Under the pieces are notes generated by a model that worked only from the letters and a program-made list of their open reading frames with translations, did not search any database and was not told the origin of the DNA. From positions 18,386 through 82,385 of the forward strand of contig JAYKGU010000234.1 of the NCBI GenBank assembly GCA_035285585.1: a DNA stretch of 64,000 nucleotides, given 5' to 3'. The stretch is from JAYKGU01 sp035285585. Lineage in GTDB: Bacteria > Cyanobacteriota > Cyanobacteriia > CAKZMO01. Positions 46,401-54,327 of this stretch are shown here, piece after piece. The position numbers were made by a program, and so were the translations under genes. Numbering within the stretch: position 1 is the first letter of the stretch; each line of letters starts with the position of its first letter.

Positions 46401-49400
46401 CGGCTGCGCATCGCATCCTCCTGGCCAGTGACATCCCAACGGATGATCTGGGAGTAGGTCCAGGGTTCCCGCTGCAAACCGGGGGGATTGAACAGGCGAT
46501 CGAACAGGGTGATACCGTCTTCCCGTCCGGTGTGGCGAATCTCGAACCACAGGGCGGTGAGCCGTTCGATGGAGAGGGGATGGCGATCGCGCAACTGCTG
46601 AATCACCGCCAACCGTTCCAGGCTCGTCGCATCCAGGCTGATGACGGGGGCGATCGCCGCAGCATCCGGCGAGGGATTCACCACCACGGGTTGTCGCGCC
46701 AATTCCAGCCCCCCCAGCCGCAGGTCAATCCCACGGGAGGCGGCATCCTGGGTGATCTCTCCAGCCATTTCCGGGAAAGGCCAGTAGGCGGCCAGGTCGG
46801 GGTGGGTGGGATCGGGCTGCTGGTAACGCTCTGCAATGGCGAACTGGTCAGCGGTGCGGGCAGTTTTCCAGACTCGCACATCCCGAATGTCCCCAGCGAA
46901 GTGCTGGTTCGCGCCGTTGCGGCCCAGTTCCAGCAGGGCGGCATTGAGGGCGATCGCCTCTGCCAATTCCACGCGCCCATCTTCCACGCCGTTGATGTAG
47001 AAGGTAACGGTGGTGTTTTCAACGCTGACGGCCAGGTGGGTCCAGGCTCCCGTGGGCACTGCGGCGGTGCCGGTGATGGTCTGGGTGGGATCGGGGTGGG
47101 CGATCGCCAGCCGACCTTCCCCATTCACCCCAAACCAGCGACTTTCGGGCGTTTCGCCGCCACTGCGCCAGGCCAGGATCGGATGGGGCTGTTGCTCCGG
47201 AACTAGATTTACCCAGGCTTCGATGGCAAAGGGATAGAGGTTGAGCAGGGACGTCTCATCAGCGGTGGCCGCCGCCAGGTACTCGCCGCGCCCATTCAGG
47301 CGCAACGCCTGGAGGTTCAGGGGGCGTTGCAGCAGGGGATAGTCGTCCGTGGTGAACCAAGGGGCGGTTGCAGCGGCTCCGGCGGTCTGGAAGCGGCTGA
47401 GGTCTGTGGCATTGGGGGTAGAAGCCAGCAGGGCTTGAGGTTGGAATACCCGCAGGTCGTCGTAGAACTTGGCTCCGGCACTGGCGGCCCACAGGCCAAC
47501 TGTACCTGCACGGGGGCGATCGGGGCGATCGTCGTAGGCATCCATCTGCCAGTTCACGGGTTCGGCTTCGTCCTCGCGCCACACCTTGGCGCGGATGGTG
47601 GTACGGGATTCGCCATCCGCCACGGCGATGCGGAAGCGGTACCAGACATCATGCAGCAGGGGAATGTTCGTCTCTGCCGTACCTTCGAGTAGACGGGTGC
47701 CGTTTTCCGGGTCCGTGTTCGCCGCACGGGTTTCCAGGGAGAAGGGCAACCGCTGTCCCCAGGCCCGCAGGCGATAGTAGCGGGTTTCATTGGCGGGATA
47801 GCCGCTGAAGACGGTGACGCCGACGGCTCCGCTGGGATGGTCGGTGCGCAGGCGACCGGTGTACTCGTAATGGTTCCAGGCGAGGGCGGCGGGGGCGGCG
47901 TAGTGGGAATGGATGTGGGGGCGGTTCGACTCGGTGCCGAAGACGGGGGTGGGGAAGCGATCGCCCAAAATATCAAACAGGGTATCGTCGATCGCCGTAC
48001 TGAAATTCGCGCCGGTATCGCGCCACGCGGCAGGAGCCTGGTCGGGACGATTGCCGAGAACATCGCTCAAGAAGAGGCGCTCGACGTGCAGGTTGGCAAA
48101 GAACTTCTGGCCTTTGTCAGCGGCCCAGATGCCCACGGTGCCAGCGATGGGGCGATCGCTCCGTTGATCCTGGGCGTCAATTTGCCATGCCTCTGGTTCG
48201 GGGGTGCCATCGGGCCAAATCTTCGCTCGAATGGTGGTGGCATCACTGCCGCTGGTCACCTCCACCCGGAAGGCGTATTCCGTATCCACGGCGGGATCAA
48301 CGGTGGAGTCCAGCGTGCCGGTGAGGGATGCGGCACTATCGGGCCAGGAAGCGAGGTGGAAGGTGGGTTGCTGGGCGGTGCGGCGCAGGATGTAGGCTGG
48401 CCCCTGGTTTTCGGGATCAGCGTTGAAGACGGTGACGCCGATCGCCCCTGCCGCATCCGTCAGCGCCAGGGTGCCCGTATAGAGGTAGTTGGTCCAGGTC
48501 AGGGCATCGGGGTCGCTGTAGTAAGAGTGGACGTTGCGCAGTTCGAGGCGATCGCCCGCAATTCCCAAATCGGGCAGTTGCAGGGTGCCCTGGCTGGGAT
48601 TGGGGCGGGTGCCGGGGTCACGGAGGACGGTGCCGTTCCCTTCCGTCATGGGCAGGTAGGCGATCAGGCGGGTATCCGCTGCATCGGGGGCGGCAAACCG
48701 TTCCTGGGCAATCTCGTCGGCGGATTTAACCCGATTCCACAGCCTGACATCTGTTATGGAACCCCTGAAATGGTAGAGAGCTGGGTGGTTAAAACCTGCT
48801 TCTTCTACAGGGAGGGTACTGGCAAAGCGGGTGATGCCTCCCAATCCAATCCCCCCCAGATAGGCCACGCCGGTAGGGGACAGACGGTAGCCCTTTTGAT
48901 GGGCCGGTAAGCTCTCGTCCGGATGGTTACTGGCGCTTAACTGCAGCTCAACGCCATCGAGATAGGCCCGGAATTCGATGGTGGGGCCGGGCTGGGTTTC
49001 GTCATGGGTGACGGCGACATGGTGCCAGACGTCCAGGGGCAGCGCCTCTGAGCGGAACAGGGTTTTCTGAAGGACACCCGTTTCCGCTTCCTCACACCAG
49101 GCCATGGCCGTCAACCGCTGGCCAATCAGGTAGATCACCAATCCCTGGGCGGCATCCCCCTGGGAGTAAATCACCTGCTGGTGCTCAACCCGGTCGGCCT
49201 GAGTCTCCTGAGCAACCTCCCCTGACCCCACGGGCCGGAACCACAGCTCCAGGGTAAACCGTTCATATTGACCCAATCCGGCATTCTGAGGGTTGCTCAC
49301 CACGATCAAATCATTGGCTCCATCCAGTGCCAGAATTGAGCTGGTGAGGGCGATCGCCCCTTCTGGCAACAGGCGATCGGCAGGCACCGGATCGGGCTGG

Positions 49401-51859
49401 AATTCCTCGGCAATGCCCCCCAGCAGCAGGTGATTTTCATGGATCGCGAGGTCGATGGCCACACCTTCATCCGCCTGATTCAGCCGCCAGTAGCCCACCA
49501 ATCCCGGTGCCCGGGTCGGCAGCACACGATACAGGGTTTGCTGCAATTGTTCGGGGGTGCGGAGGCGATTCCAGACGCGCACTTCCCGCAGTTGTCCGGC
49601 GAAGTGGTTGCCAGCCAGGTTGCGGCCAATTTCGATTTCTGTTCCCTGGATGGTGAGGGGAGCGGGCAGGGTTGCCGTCCCACGGGCGACCCCATTGAGG
49701 TAAAACCGCGCCTGGGTTCCCGTGATGGTAACGGCGATGTGGGTGAAGGTATTGGGGGCGATCGCCTCTTCGCTGGCGAGGATAGTTTCACCAAGGGCGA
49801 TCGCCACCTGATTGGCATCTGTCAGCCGCAGTTCCAGTTCCGTCCGGCGCGTATCAGCCACCCGGAAATCCCCCGTGCCGATGCGGAAAATGGGATTGAG
49901 TTGGGATTGGGACGGATTCACCCAGGCTTCCAGGGTGAGTTGATCGGTGATGGCTAAGTCCCGAACCCCTTCGGCAGCGAGGTACTGATCAACGCCGTTG
50001 AATTCAAAGGCCGCTTCGGCAACGGGGGTGGGGAAGGGATCCAGGGTCAGATCCGTGACGACCCAGGTGGGTGGGAGGTCGGCCCTGCCGTGGAACAGGC
50101 CATGGGCGGGATTGGGGGTGCGATCGCTCAATACTCCCGAATCTTCCTCCGTCAACGGCCAGTAGCCCACCAGATCCGTCTCTCGCCCCGTCAGCCGCCG
50201 ATAGCGGTGGGCCGCAATCTCATCCAGGCTACGCCCCCCCTGCCAGATCCGCACCTCCTGAAGAATTCCAGCGAAGAACTCATAGCCAAAGGCGGTGCCA
50301 ATGCTGAGGGTCGAACCTGCGGGGGCAACGGGCGCGGCATTGTGGGTGCTGTCGAGCTTGCCGTTGATGTAAAACCTCACCTGACTGTCGGATACGGTGA
50401 CGGCAACGTGGGAAAACACGCCCAGGGGCAGGGATGACGCACTGTGCAAGTCATTCGCGCCGCCGTGGAAAACCAGTTGGTTGGTAGTCCCCAATCCCAG
50501 CCAGAAGTGGGTTTGGGTAGCGTCGGTAGGGTTCACCCCAGTACCTTTGTAGAGAATGGGGCTGACCTTGGCCTGATCGGGATGAATCCAGGCTTCCAGG
50601 GTGAAGCTAGCGAGGTCGAGCTTAGCCACATCCGACACGGTGACGGAATCCTGCTGGCCATTGAAGTACAGCCCACGGGGAGCGGGGGGCGTGAGCTGGA
50701 GCGATCGCAACGCCCAATCCAGATCTGCAAAAGACCACTCCAGGCGACGGGCCAGCTTGACAAAGCGGTAGATGCGATCGAGCTTGGCGGGACTGAGGTT
50801 TACCAGCCGCTCCTGGGGCACCTGATAAAAGCTGTTGGGGGTGGGGTCGCCCGCTTCAATCCAGAGATGATCCAAACCATCATCGGCCTGGTTAATGAAG
50901 AAGTGGCGGGACAGACCTGCATTCACCTCCGCCTGGCTCAAATCCTGGAAGATCAGCTCCGTTAGCTCCTGGCGGGTCAGGCCGGTCTGCTCCAGAAAGG
51001 TAGTGACATTGTCCAACTCGGTCACGGACTCGACGCCATAAAAGGTGGCAAAATCCGCTGCGGTGCGCAGTTCGGATTCGATAATCTCCCGTTCGCGGGG
51101 GGAGAGGGAAAGCCGTTCACGGGCGATCGCCCCCCCATTCTCAGAAGACACTGGATCAAAGGTTTGATACAGCTCGGTCAGGCTGAGACTCAGTTGACTC
51201 AAGTAGGTGCGAATTTCGTCCAGCGGGCGATTGTAGGGCAGATCGCTGGGGAAGCTGGCCTCCTCCAACACCTGGGCGGCATCGGGGTGCGCAGGGGTCG
51301 CCACCAGGGTTTCCAGGACTTCATTGACCAGATCAATATAAGCAATTAAATCGCTGGTATTCTCGCAATCCAGCCGCAGATTGAACAGATCGGGGCGACG
51401 ATACTGCAGTTGGCAATCTTCGGGAATGGGGTTTTGTCGAGTGATGTACTGCTCCACGAAGCGCATCAGGTCCACAAAATACGCGGCAGGACCAAAGATG
51501 GAGCGGCAGGGATCACAGTCGATGTAATCGAGATTGCCAAACAGGCGATCGTATCCGGGAATGGTTTGCTGAAAGTCCAGAAATGATTCAGGGACGTTAT
51601 TAAACAAAGTATTGGCCGCAAAGGGAGAAGCCAGATCCTTCAAATTAGCCCATACCAAAGCAGCCTGTTGCTGGATGGCGATCGCCAACTGATGAATCCG
51701 CCGTGCTTCCCGTGCGCCACCTTTCAAAGTGTCTGCATAGGTTTGCACAAATGTTTCTTCCGATAGCGCCACAATTTGTGGAATCGAGCCATGCTCCGGG
51801 TGGGCTTTCTGAAATTGCTTTAGAACTTCGCGATCGCTCAGGATGCTTTGGATAGACAT
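40430..51859 (-). CDS. Second TcA-type toxin subunit with LamG-like domains (TcA2)
   Basis: About 3,809 residues, clearly paralogous to TcA1. The N-terminus (MSIQSILSD, CRSIFGPAAYFVDLMRF, LEWSFADLDWALRSL at about 373-387) is followed by an insert of jelly-roll domains (about 394-1,735), then the TcA shell (LTALWFEIRH, DGITLFDRLFNPPG), EWEWMKNYRVWEANRKVFLY, the neuraminidase-like part (LYLVGRTP, FNRLFLFWVEF), FEGAFGLYYEEIFFHIPFLI, the channel region with a hydrophobic tip (about 3,390-3,440) and the TcB-binding end (GHYFRIIRALSM, RYFPFEGTGVLS). It stops directly after that domain and lacks the extra block and C-terminal extension of TcA1. ATG 51859 has AAGGA about eight bases upstream; a frame starting at 51949 exists but its leader is unconvincing. 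There is no TcB/TcC gene beside it, so it would have to share the fusion at 10108-17253. Confidence 0.92.
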   Translation of the reverse strand: MSIQSILSDREVLKQFQKAHPEHGSIPQIVALSEETFVQTYADTLKGGAREARRIHQLAIAIQQQAALVWANLKDLASPFAANTLFNNVPESFLDFQQTIPGYDRLFGNLDYIDCDPCRSIFGPAAYFVDLMRFVEQYITRQNPIPEDCQLQYRRPDLFNLRLDCENTSDLIAYIDLVNEVLETLVATPAHPDAAQVLEEASFPSDLPYNRPLDEIRTYLSQLSLSLTELYQTFDPVSSENGGAIARERLSLSPREREIIESELRTAADFATFYGVESVTELDNVTTFLEQTGLTRQELTELIFQDLSQAEVNAGLSRHFFINQADDGLDHLWIEAGDPTPNSFYQVPQERLVNLSPAKLDRIYRFVKLARRLEWSFADLDWALRSLQLTPPAPRGLYFNGQQDSVTVSDVAKLDLASFTLEAWIHPDQAKVSPILYKGTGVNPTDATQTHFWLGLGTTNQLVFHGGANDLHSASSLPLGVFSHVAVTVSDSQVRFYINGKLDSTHNAAPVAPAGSTLSIGTAFGYEFFAGILQEVRIWQGGRSLDEIAAHRYRRLTGRETDLVGYWPLTEEDSGVLSDRTPNPAHGLFHGRADLPPTWVVTDLTLDPFPTPVAEAAFEFNGVDQYLAAEGVRDLAITDQLTLEAWVNPSQSQLNPIFRIGTGDFRVADTRRTELELRLTDANQVAIALGETILASEEAIAPNTFTHIAVTITGTQARFYLNGVARGTATLPAPLTIQGTEIEIGRNLAGNHFAGQLREVRVWNRLRTPEQLQQTLYRVLPTRAPGLVGYWRLNQADEGVAIDLAIHENHLLLGGIAEEFQPDPVPADRLLPEGAIALTSSILALDGANDLIVVSNPQNAGLGQYERFTLELWFRPVGSGEVAQETQADRVEHQQVIYSQGDAAQGLVIYLIGQRLTAMAWCEEAETGVLQKTLFRSEALPLDVWHHVAVTHDETQPGPTIEFRAYLDGVELQLSASNHPDESLPAHQKGYRLSPTGVAYLGGIGLGGITRFASTLPVEEAGFNHPALYHFRGSITDVRLWNRVKSADEIAQERFAAPDAADTRLIAYLPMTEGNGTVLRDPGTRPNPSQGTLQLPDLGIAGDRLELRNVHSYYSDPDALTWTNYLYTGTLALTDAAGAIGVTVFNADPENQGPAYILRRTAQQPTFHLASWPDSAASLTGTLDSTVDPAVDTEYAFRVEVTSGSDATTIRAKIWPDGTPEPEAWQIDAQDQRSDRPIAGTVGIWAADKGQKFFANLHVERLFLSDVLGNRPDQAPAAWRDTGANFSTAIDDTLFDILGDRFPTPVFGTESNRPHIHSHYAAPAALAWNHYEYTGRLRTDHPSGAVGVTVFSGYPANETRYYRLRAWGQRLPFSLETRAANTDPENGTRLLEGTAETNIPLLHDVWYRFRIAVADGESRTTIRAKVWREDEAEPVNWQMDAYDDRPDRPRAGTVGLWAASAGAKFYDDLRVFQPQALLASTPNATDLSRFQTAGAAATAPWFTTDDYPLLQRPLNLQALRLNGRGEYLAAATADETSLLNLYPFAIEAWVNLVPEQQPHPILAWRSGGETPESRWFGVNGEGRLAIAHPDPTQTITGTAAVPTGAWTHLAVSVENTTVTFYINGVEDGRVELAEAIALNAALLELGRNGANQHFAGDIRDVRVWKTARTADQFAIAERYQQPDPTHPDLAAYWPFPEMAGEITQDAASRGIDLRLGGLELARQPVVVNPSPDAAAIAPVISLDATSLERLAVIQQLRDRHPLSIERLTALWFEIRHTGREDGITLFDRLFNPPGLQREPWTYSQIIRWDVTGQEDAMRSREIRTRLMAALQVSSEDLDRLVQRLSGDAPVLVLDSRYLTRLYHLSQTAKVVRLTVADFLTVLDWVGIAEINTLEEFRQVSDRALQLQRLGISIDELTFLANDSSQDSRIRLPFTDAAVRDLADTLARQSTELLVRSVTFATDDLTEAQSARIGEVLQAAGWIDGNGAVIRSDRPDLTSLTDLPTNADAVINETLSRLHNDLGNAVLAGLSELLGVEAEPLQAVMTYLRVPLFGSDRTLISAPHIMDWMLQIFAAPEDQPIPPALLDYLYYLSKALYLVIRFTLSTVETRALLQNPAQFSVTDVLRPSLTDLENLRIFTELRTAFNDGDGNLVRVLQQTDADTILDAIQALSGWERRQIVRLMAHFGELAYNRVEGLSRLQQGFAIATLLQVNIDFVLQLSDTRDLTLPFYQQQSVALLNVLRARYDEEQWEQVYPPLRDRLATRKRDALLSYALPRQIDDSFAGRRDADLLYEYLLLDVQIGSEVQTSRIVQGTAALQLYVQRCLMNLEKGVNPATIPADEWEWMKNYRVWEANRKVFLYPESFIEPELRDTKTPQFEELEQELLQNEINRATVEQAFTNYLNKVTELADLKIVGSYLHRDVEILLREQINGSTLNPIDFDNGIVPDSLRSLIQERGITLSADARIEPIYDRNAPAPQNRPRWRMMDSVDNELFYYTIQQDETQYVISVSNQRDPDETLYLVGRTPTQPHMFYYRELVNGTRWLPWKKIDLGINAEFVTPVLAFNRLFLFWVEFVEANRPNPNNQTNTIVYRPIIRYSYLNLMNTWVQPQTYAEVERELLSEERFRAEFQRVYALATFFEVRSPAIERRERIIVIYDNPDQVGTLRDGRDRELFTLQHRDQAAVNYDLGLSLVYLGRLDMHLAVPLFRLATGNFSSTSLLPTDNLSREESIARVRETFARIGLRLTDNFTVSTVDLHSWIVNDDNKRYLYSLDTLFQPIVHDFSRPFLHVSRSDGSNINNYHLASAPELDLSVSTPELSQLQSQLQDDPTNSELMQRFENRRLETNRVFNSSARLLRTLPSETSLMDINNRPGWYVLDTGEEQFLIRVQTDQEIGTDGERLEFPLTVPQTAFSFTPDPALAVIRPDQTPQYRFERLDTSAVRELNLTLFRDGIDGLLSLRSQQLPERNFDTYGPSFLSIAPGATTPNGTTTIDFEGAFGLYYEEIFFHIPFLIANQLNANQNFAEAQRWYHYIFNPTTPESNNGNGNGAINRDRYWQYLPFREQPLKPLDQILSNQAALDAYRRDPFDPHAIARLRVNAYQKAIVMKYIDNLLDWGDTLFTQNTRESINEAALLYVLAFNLLGPRPEARANRAFEAIGDYNAIRQELERVPDFLTDFTDRNGASDNGAGGNGSLPLPQNGAIVTTFCVTENTDFVGFWDRVEDRLFKIRHSLNIEGIFRQLPLFQPPLDVRALVQAVAAGGRDLGSILSDLETPVPHYRFPFMLERAKEMTAQVISLGSALLEAIQNRDAEQLTLLENTHERAILELMTSVHELARNEAQETLDALQISQRNIQNRLTYFTNTIEQGLLPEEATELTLTGLAQIPKGVSGLLQLTTGFIQATPEASVQVTLGLPPSVATGIAVSGDNLAAPLDGAAELIATTADIIETTAALVGKAGEYRRRLNEWVLERQTAEFDLAEINQQIAIATLQRQIAEQELVIHRRTIEQNQQIAEFHRRKFTNEALYNWMITRLSGLYFQAYRLAYSMARSAERAYQYEFGTGDRLINFGHWDNLRRGLLAGESLMLELSRLEKTAIDQDSRYQEIEKTISLKRTFPEAFLNLLRTGTCTFELGERMFNQDYPGHYFRIIRALSMTVKSPSLEPDESLNATLIQLGNRTLLAPDIGSVRYLMGGEGATPPTGNTLRVNWRANQQIAVSKQREDYGMFGNFDINFRFDDRYFPFEGTGVLSNWELEMPQATAFTTENLNGVDDPNDVESLRNVDVVIQLRYMSKFDRGNFRQQVQEVLQQIR
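46660..50690 (-). repeat. LamG and twin jelly-roll array inside TcA2
   Basis: Three LamG-like units close near 50260 (EVRIWQG), 49580 (EVRVWNR) and 48745 (DVRLWNR). Two tandem copies of a different beta-sandwich follow, at about 48540-48060 and 47900-47420. Both of these carry IRAKIWPDG/IRAKVWRED and AGTVG.WA...G.KF motifs and a Y-tyrosine-rich first strand. A fourth LamG unit closes near 46880 (DVRVWKT). The twin domains recall the beta-sandwich of sugar-acting 3-keto-glycoside hydrolase-type (DUF1080) proteins, but catalytic residues could not be judged. Confidence 0.8.
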
Positions 51860-51991
51860 GGTAGTTTTCCTTATCGAGGGGGACAACTCGTTAAAGCAAG
51901 TAGTTGGCTGGAAATTTGCAGCACAACAAGTGCGACGATGCGCCAACAAACTGGATGCAACTAGGCTCAGTCTGCCTGGCTCTCCCCTGTT

Positions 51992-52035
51992 TCTGAAAGA
52001 TCAGCGTGGATCATCTGAAAGATCAGCGTGGATCA
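51992..52035. repeat. Perfect 22-bp tandem direct repeat upstream of TcA2
   Basis: Two identical head-to-tail copies (51992-52013 and 52014-52035), each containing CTGAAAGATCAGCGTGGATC. They lie about 135-175 bases upstream of the TcA2 start. Exact repeats of this length may be paired regulator sites or a recent slippage duplication. Confidence 0.8.
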
Positions 52036-52427
52036 GCAGCCCTCCGCCAGGTGGTCTTGACAAAACCATAAAACACTGTTCCTGTACCTGAGCGATCGCC
52101 CCCAGACCGTCCTATTTGCCCCTAAAGCAAGGACCAAGCAGTTTCCGATATCTCTCACTAATTTCTCATCATTTTCTCAGGATGGCATGGGAGGTTCTGA
52201 GAACAGCCAGTTTTCCTTCCAGGAACGATCGCTCACAGAAGAGTTGCCACAGAATAAATGGTAGAGCGATCGCCCTTCAACAACTATCCCAGCCCCAAAC
52301 GGTAGGGATTTGTGTGTGCTCCTGTGATGTAATTTTCCCAAAACATTTTCCTACGGCTACCTAACTGCAAGGTTTGCCTGTAAGTTCCCTGAGGCTGGGG
52401 GCCGTTGTCCCTGGCCATCTTTTGCAC

Positions 52428-52451
52428 GACTAATGCACGGACTAATGCACG
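52428..52451. repeat. 12-bp tandem direct repeat upstream of amine oxidase
   Basis: GACTAATGCACG occurs twice in tandem, preceded by a partial TTTTGCAC and followed by a degenerate TCTAGTGTATGG. This gives an iteron-like block about 110-135 bases before the amine oxidase start. It is a candidate activator site. Confidence 0.65.
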
Positions 52452-52560
52452 TCTAGTGTATGGCTGGCGCATGGCCCAGCTATTAGCGTGCTTCATTTCC
52501 TGCTGAAGCATGCCTGTCCCTGAATTCTCTACCCCTATGCGTTTATAGGACATTTGAGCA

Positions 52561-54219
52561 ATGCCCCATTCATCTTTGTTTCGTCAATTACGCCGAACCT
52601 TTCGGATGGCCTGCTACCAAAACTTGAAAGCTGATGGTGGCCATGGAAGACCAACCTTGAAGGGCGATCGCCCCCCCACCAAATTACCAAGCCGCTGGAG
52701 CCGCCGCCGATTCCTCAAATCAATGGCCCTGGCTGGAGGTGCGGCGATCGCCACCCGCATCGTTGCCCATCCCCACCTCGCCTGGGGCACCCGCACCCCC
52801 CAAGTTGCGGTCATCGGAGCGGGCATTGCCGGACTCAATGCCGCCTACCAGTTGAAGAAAGCCGGACTCACGGCCACGGTGTATGAAGCCCGTCATCGGG
52901 TCGGTGGCCGTATTCAGTCGGCCACGGGGGTCGTTGGTGAAGGAATCGTCAGTGATTTGGGGGGTCACTTTATCAACACCGACCACCTGGACATGATTGC
53001 GCTGGCGGAGGAATTCGGCATCAATCTATTCAACCTGGAGGAGGATGCTGCCGGTCTACCCATTCCCAGCACCACCTACTACTTTGGCGGACGGAGCCGT
53101 TCCGAACAGGAGGTTGCCGAACTACTTCGACCCCTGGCGGAGCAAATTATGGAAGACGCCATCCGCCTGGACGAAGACTTTGATCGGGTCGCGGTTCAGC
53201 TAGATCGCCGATCGGTTGCCGAATACCTGGATCAACACCGGGATAAAATTTCCGATCCTTTTATTCGTGTTTTGATTGAAAATACGATTCGTACCGAGTA
53301 TGGCGCTGAACCCAAAGACTCGTCTGCACTCCAGCTCATTTTTAATCTCCCTATCGTTGGAGACGATGTGGAGGTTTTGGGGGCAAGTGATGAAGTATTT
53401 GCCGTAGAAGGGGGCGCTGCCCGCATCACCGATGCCCTGGCCAACGCTTTGACAGGGCAGATCCGATTGGGTAAGCAGTTGGTCAAGATTCAAGGGCTGG
53501 GGCAGAATGGCTTTCGCCTGGACTTTGCAAACAATGAGACTGTGCGGGCAGACTTTGTGATCGTGGCTATTCCCCTGACGACCCTGCGACAGGTGGCCCT
53601 CCGTTCGAGCGTGCCCAACAACCTCCGGCGGTTTATTCGCAATGTCGGGCTGGGGTCAAATGAAAAGATTTTAGCTGGATACGAAACCAAGGTTTGGCGG
53701 CGGCAGGATGGGTTTTCCCAGGAAGTCTGGACAGATTTGGGATTCTCCCAGGCATGGGATGGTTCCCAGCGGCAGAGCGATCGCGACGATGGTGAACTCA
53801 CTTTTTACTTTGGTGGAGATGAGGTCAAGGCGATCCAAAGCGGCAGCACCTCCAACCAGGGGCAGCAACAGGTGCGTCGTCTGGATGATGTGGTGCCTGG
53901 ATCCCAGGGAGCTGCAAATGGTCAGTTTTTACGAACGGCCTGGACCCAAGACCCATTCAGCCAGGGAGGATACACCAACTTTCGGCCCGGCCAGCTTACG
54001 GAGTTTGGGGAGTTCCTCTACATCGAGTCCGATGACCCGGATGAACGCCAGGATGTGAATATCCGCAACCTGATCTTTGCCGGAGAACACCTCAGCGACG
54101 CCTTCTATGGGTTTATGAACGGGGGCGCTGAAACGGGACGACTGGCGGCAAACGTCATCATTCGCCAGGTTTATGGTGAGCAGCGTGCCCACAAAATTCA
54201 ATTGCCAGTTGCCGGTTGA
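52561..54219 (+). CDS. Tat-exported FAD-dependent amine oxidase
   Basis: A protein of 552 residues. A twin-arginine signal SRRRFLK (47-53) is followed by a hydrophobic SMALAGGAAIATRIVA segment, so a folded flavoprotein is expected to be exported. Residues 82-95 form the dinucleotide-binding loop VAVIGAGIAGLNAA, with the VYEARHRVGGRI continuation of monoamine-oxidase-type enzymes. The C-terminus NLIFAGEHLSDAFYGFMNGG is the second FAD-contact motif of the family. Such enzymes oxidise amines or L-amino acids, releasing hydrogen peroxide and ammonia; the substrate is not evident. The real start could be the Met at residue 16. It is followed by a 95-bp repeat and a small secreted protein gene. Confidence 0.9.
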   Translation: MPHSSLFRQLRRTFRMACYQNLKADGGHGRPTLKGDRPPTKLPSRWSRRRFLKSMALAGGAAIATRIVAHPHLAWGTRTPQVAVIGAGIAGLNAAYQLKKAGLTATVYEARHRVGGRIQSATGVVGEGIVSDLGGHFINTDHLDMIALAEEFGINLFNLEEDAAGLPIPSTTYYFGGRSRSEQEVAELLRPLAEQIMEDAIRLDEDFDRVAVQLDRRSVAEYLDQHRDKISDPFIRVLIENTIRTEYGAEPKDSSALQLIFNLPIVGDDVEVLGASDEVFAVEGGAARITDALANALTGQIRLGKQLVKIQGLGQNGFRLDFANNETVRADFVIVAIPLTTLRQVALRSSVPNNLRRFIRNVGLGSNEKILAGYETKVWRRQDGFSQEVWTDLGFSQAWDGSQRQSDRDDGELTFYFGGDEVKAIQSGSTSNQGQQQVRRLDDVVPGSQGAANGQFLRTAWTQDPFSQGGYTNFRPGQLTEFGEFLYIESDDPDERQDVNIRNLIFAGEHLSDAFYGFMNGGAETGRLAANVIIRQVYGEQRAHKIQLPVAG

Positions 54220-54314
54220 GTTATAGCGTTACGCCTTCGTGTTAGGACACGTAAGAGGTGTGGAACCCCCGCGACGCGGGAGTTCCACACTCAAACCTTA
54301 GCCCGTAGGGCTAT
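54220..54314 (-). repeat. 95-bp hairpin element, copy B
   Basis: Reverse complement of the element at 36229-36323, with matching ends (TTATAGCGTTACGCC on the left, TTAGCCCGTAGGGCTATA on the right). It keeps the GTGTGGAAC/GTTCCACAC hairpin. It begins directly after the amine oxidase stop codon and ends just before the ribosome-binding site of the next gene, so it fills the spacer completely. Confidence 0.88.
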
Positions 54315-54327
54315 ACAGGAGAAAACA

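Larger units (their letters stand above)
51860..52560. other. Divergent intergenic region between TcA2 and amine oxidase
   Basis: About 700 bases without a convincing gene. It carries two exact tandem direct repeats (51992-52035 and 52428-52451), listed separately, and several GCGATCGC sites. It must hold the promoters for both divergent genes; no clear -35/-10 pair was found. Confidence 0.45.

Noticed and set aside
44942..48910. Several plus-strand frames (230-357 codons) across TcA2
   Set aside because: They are antisense shadows of TcA2; composition is Gly/Gln/Ile-rich as expected from reversed codons and no motif is present.
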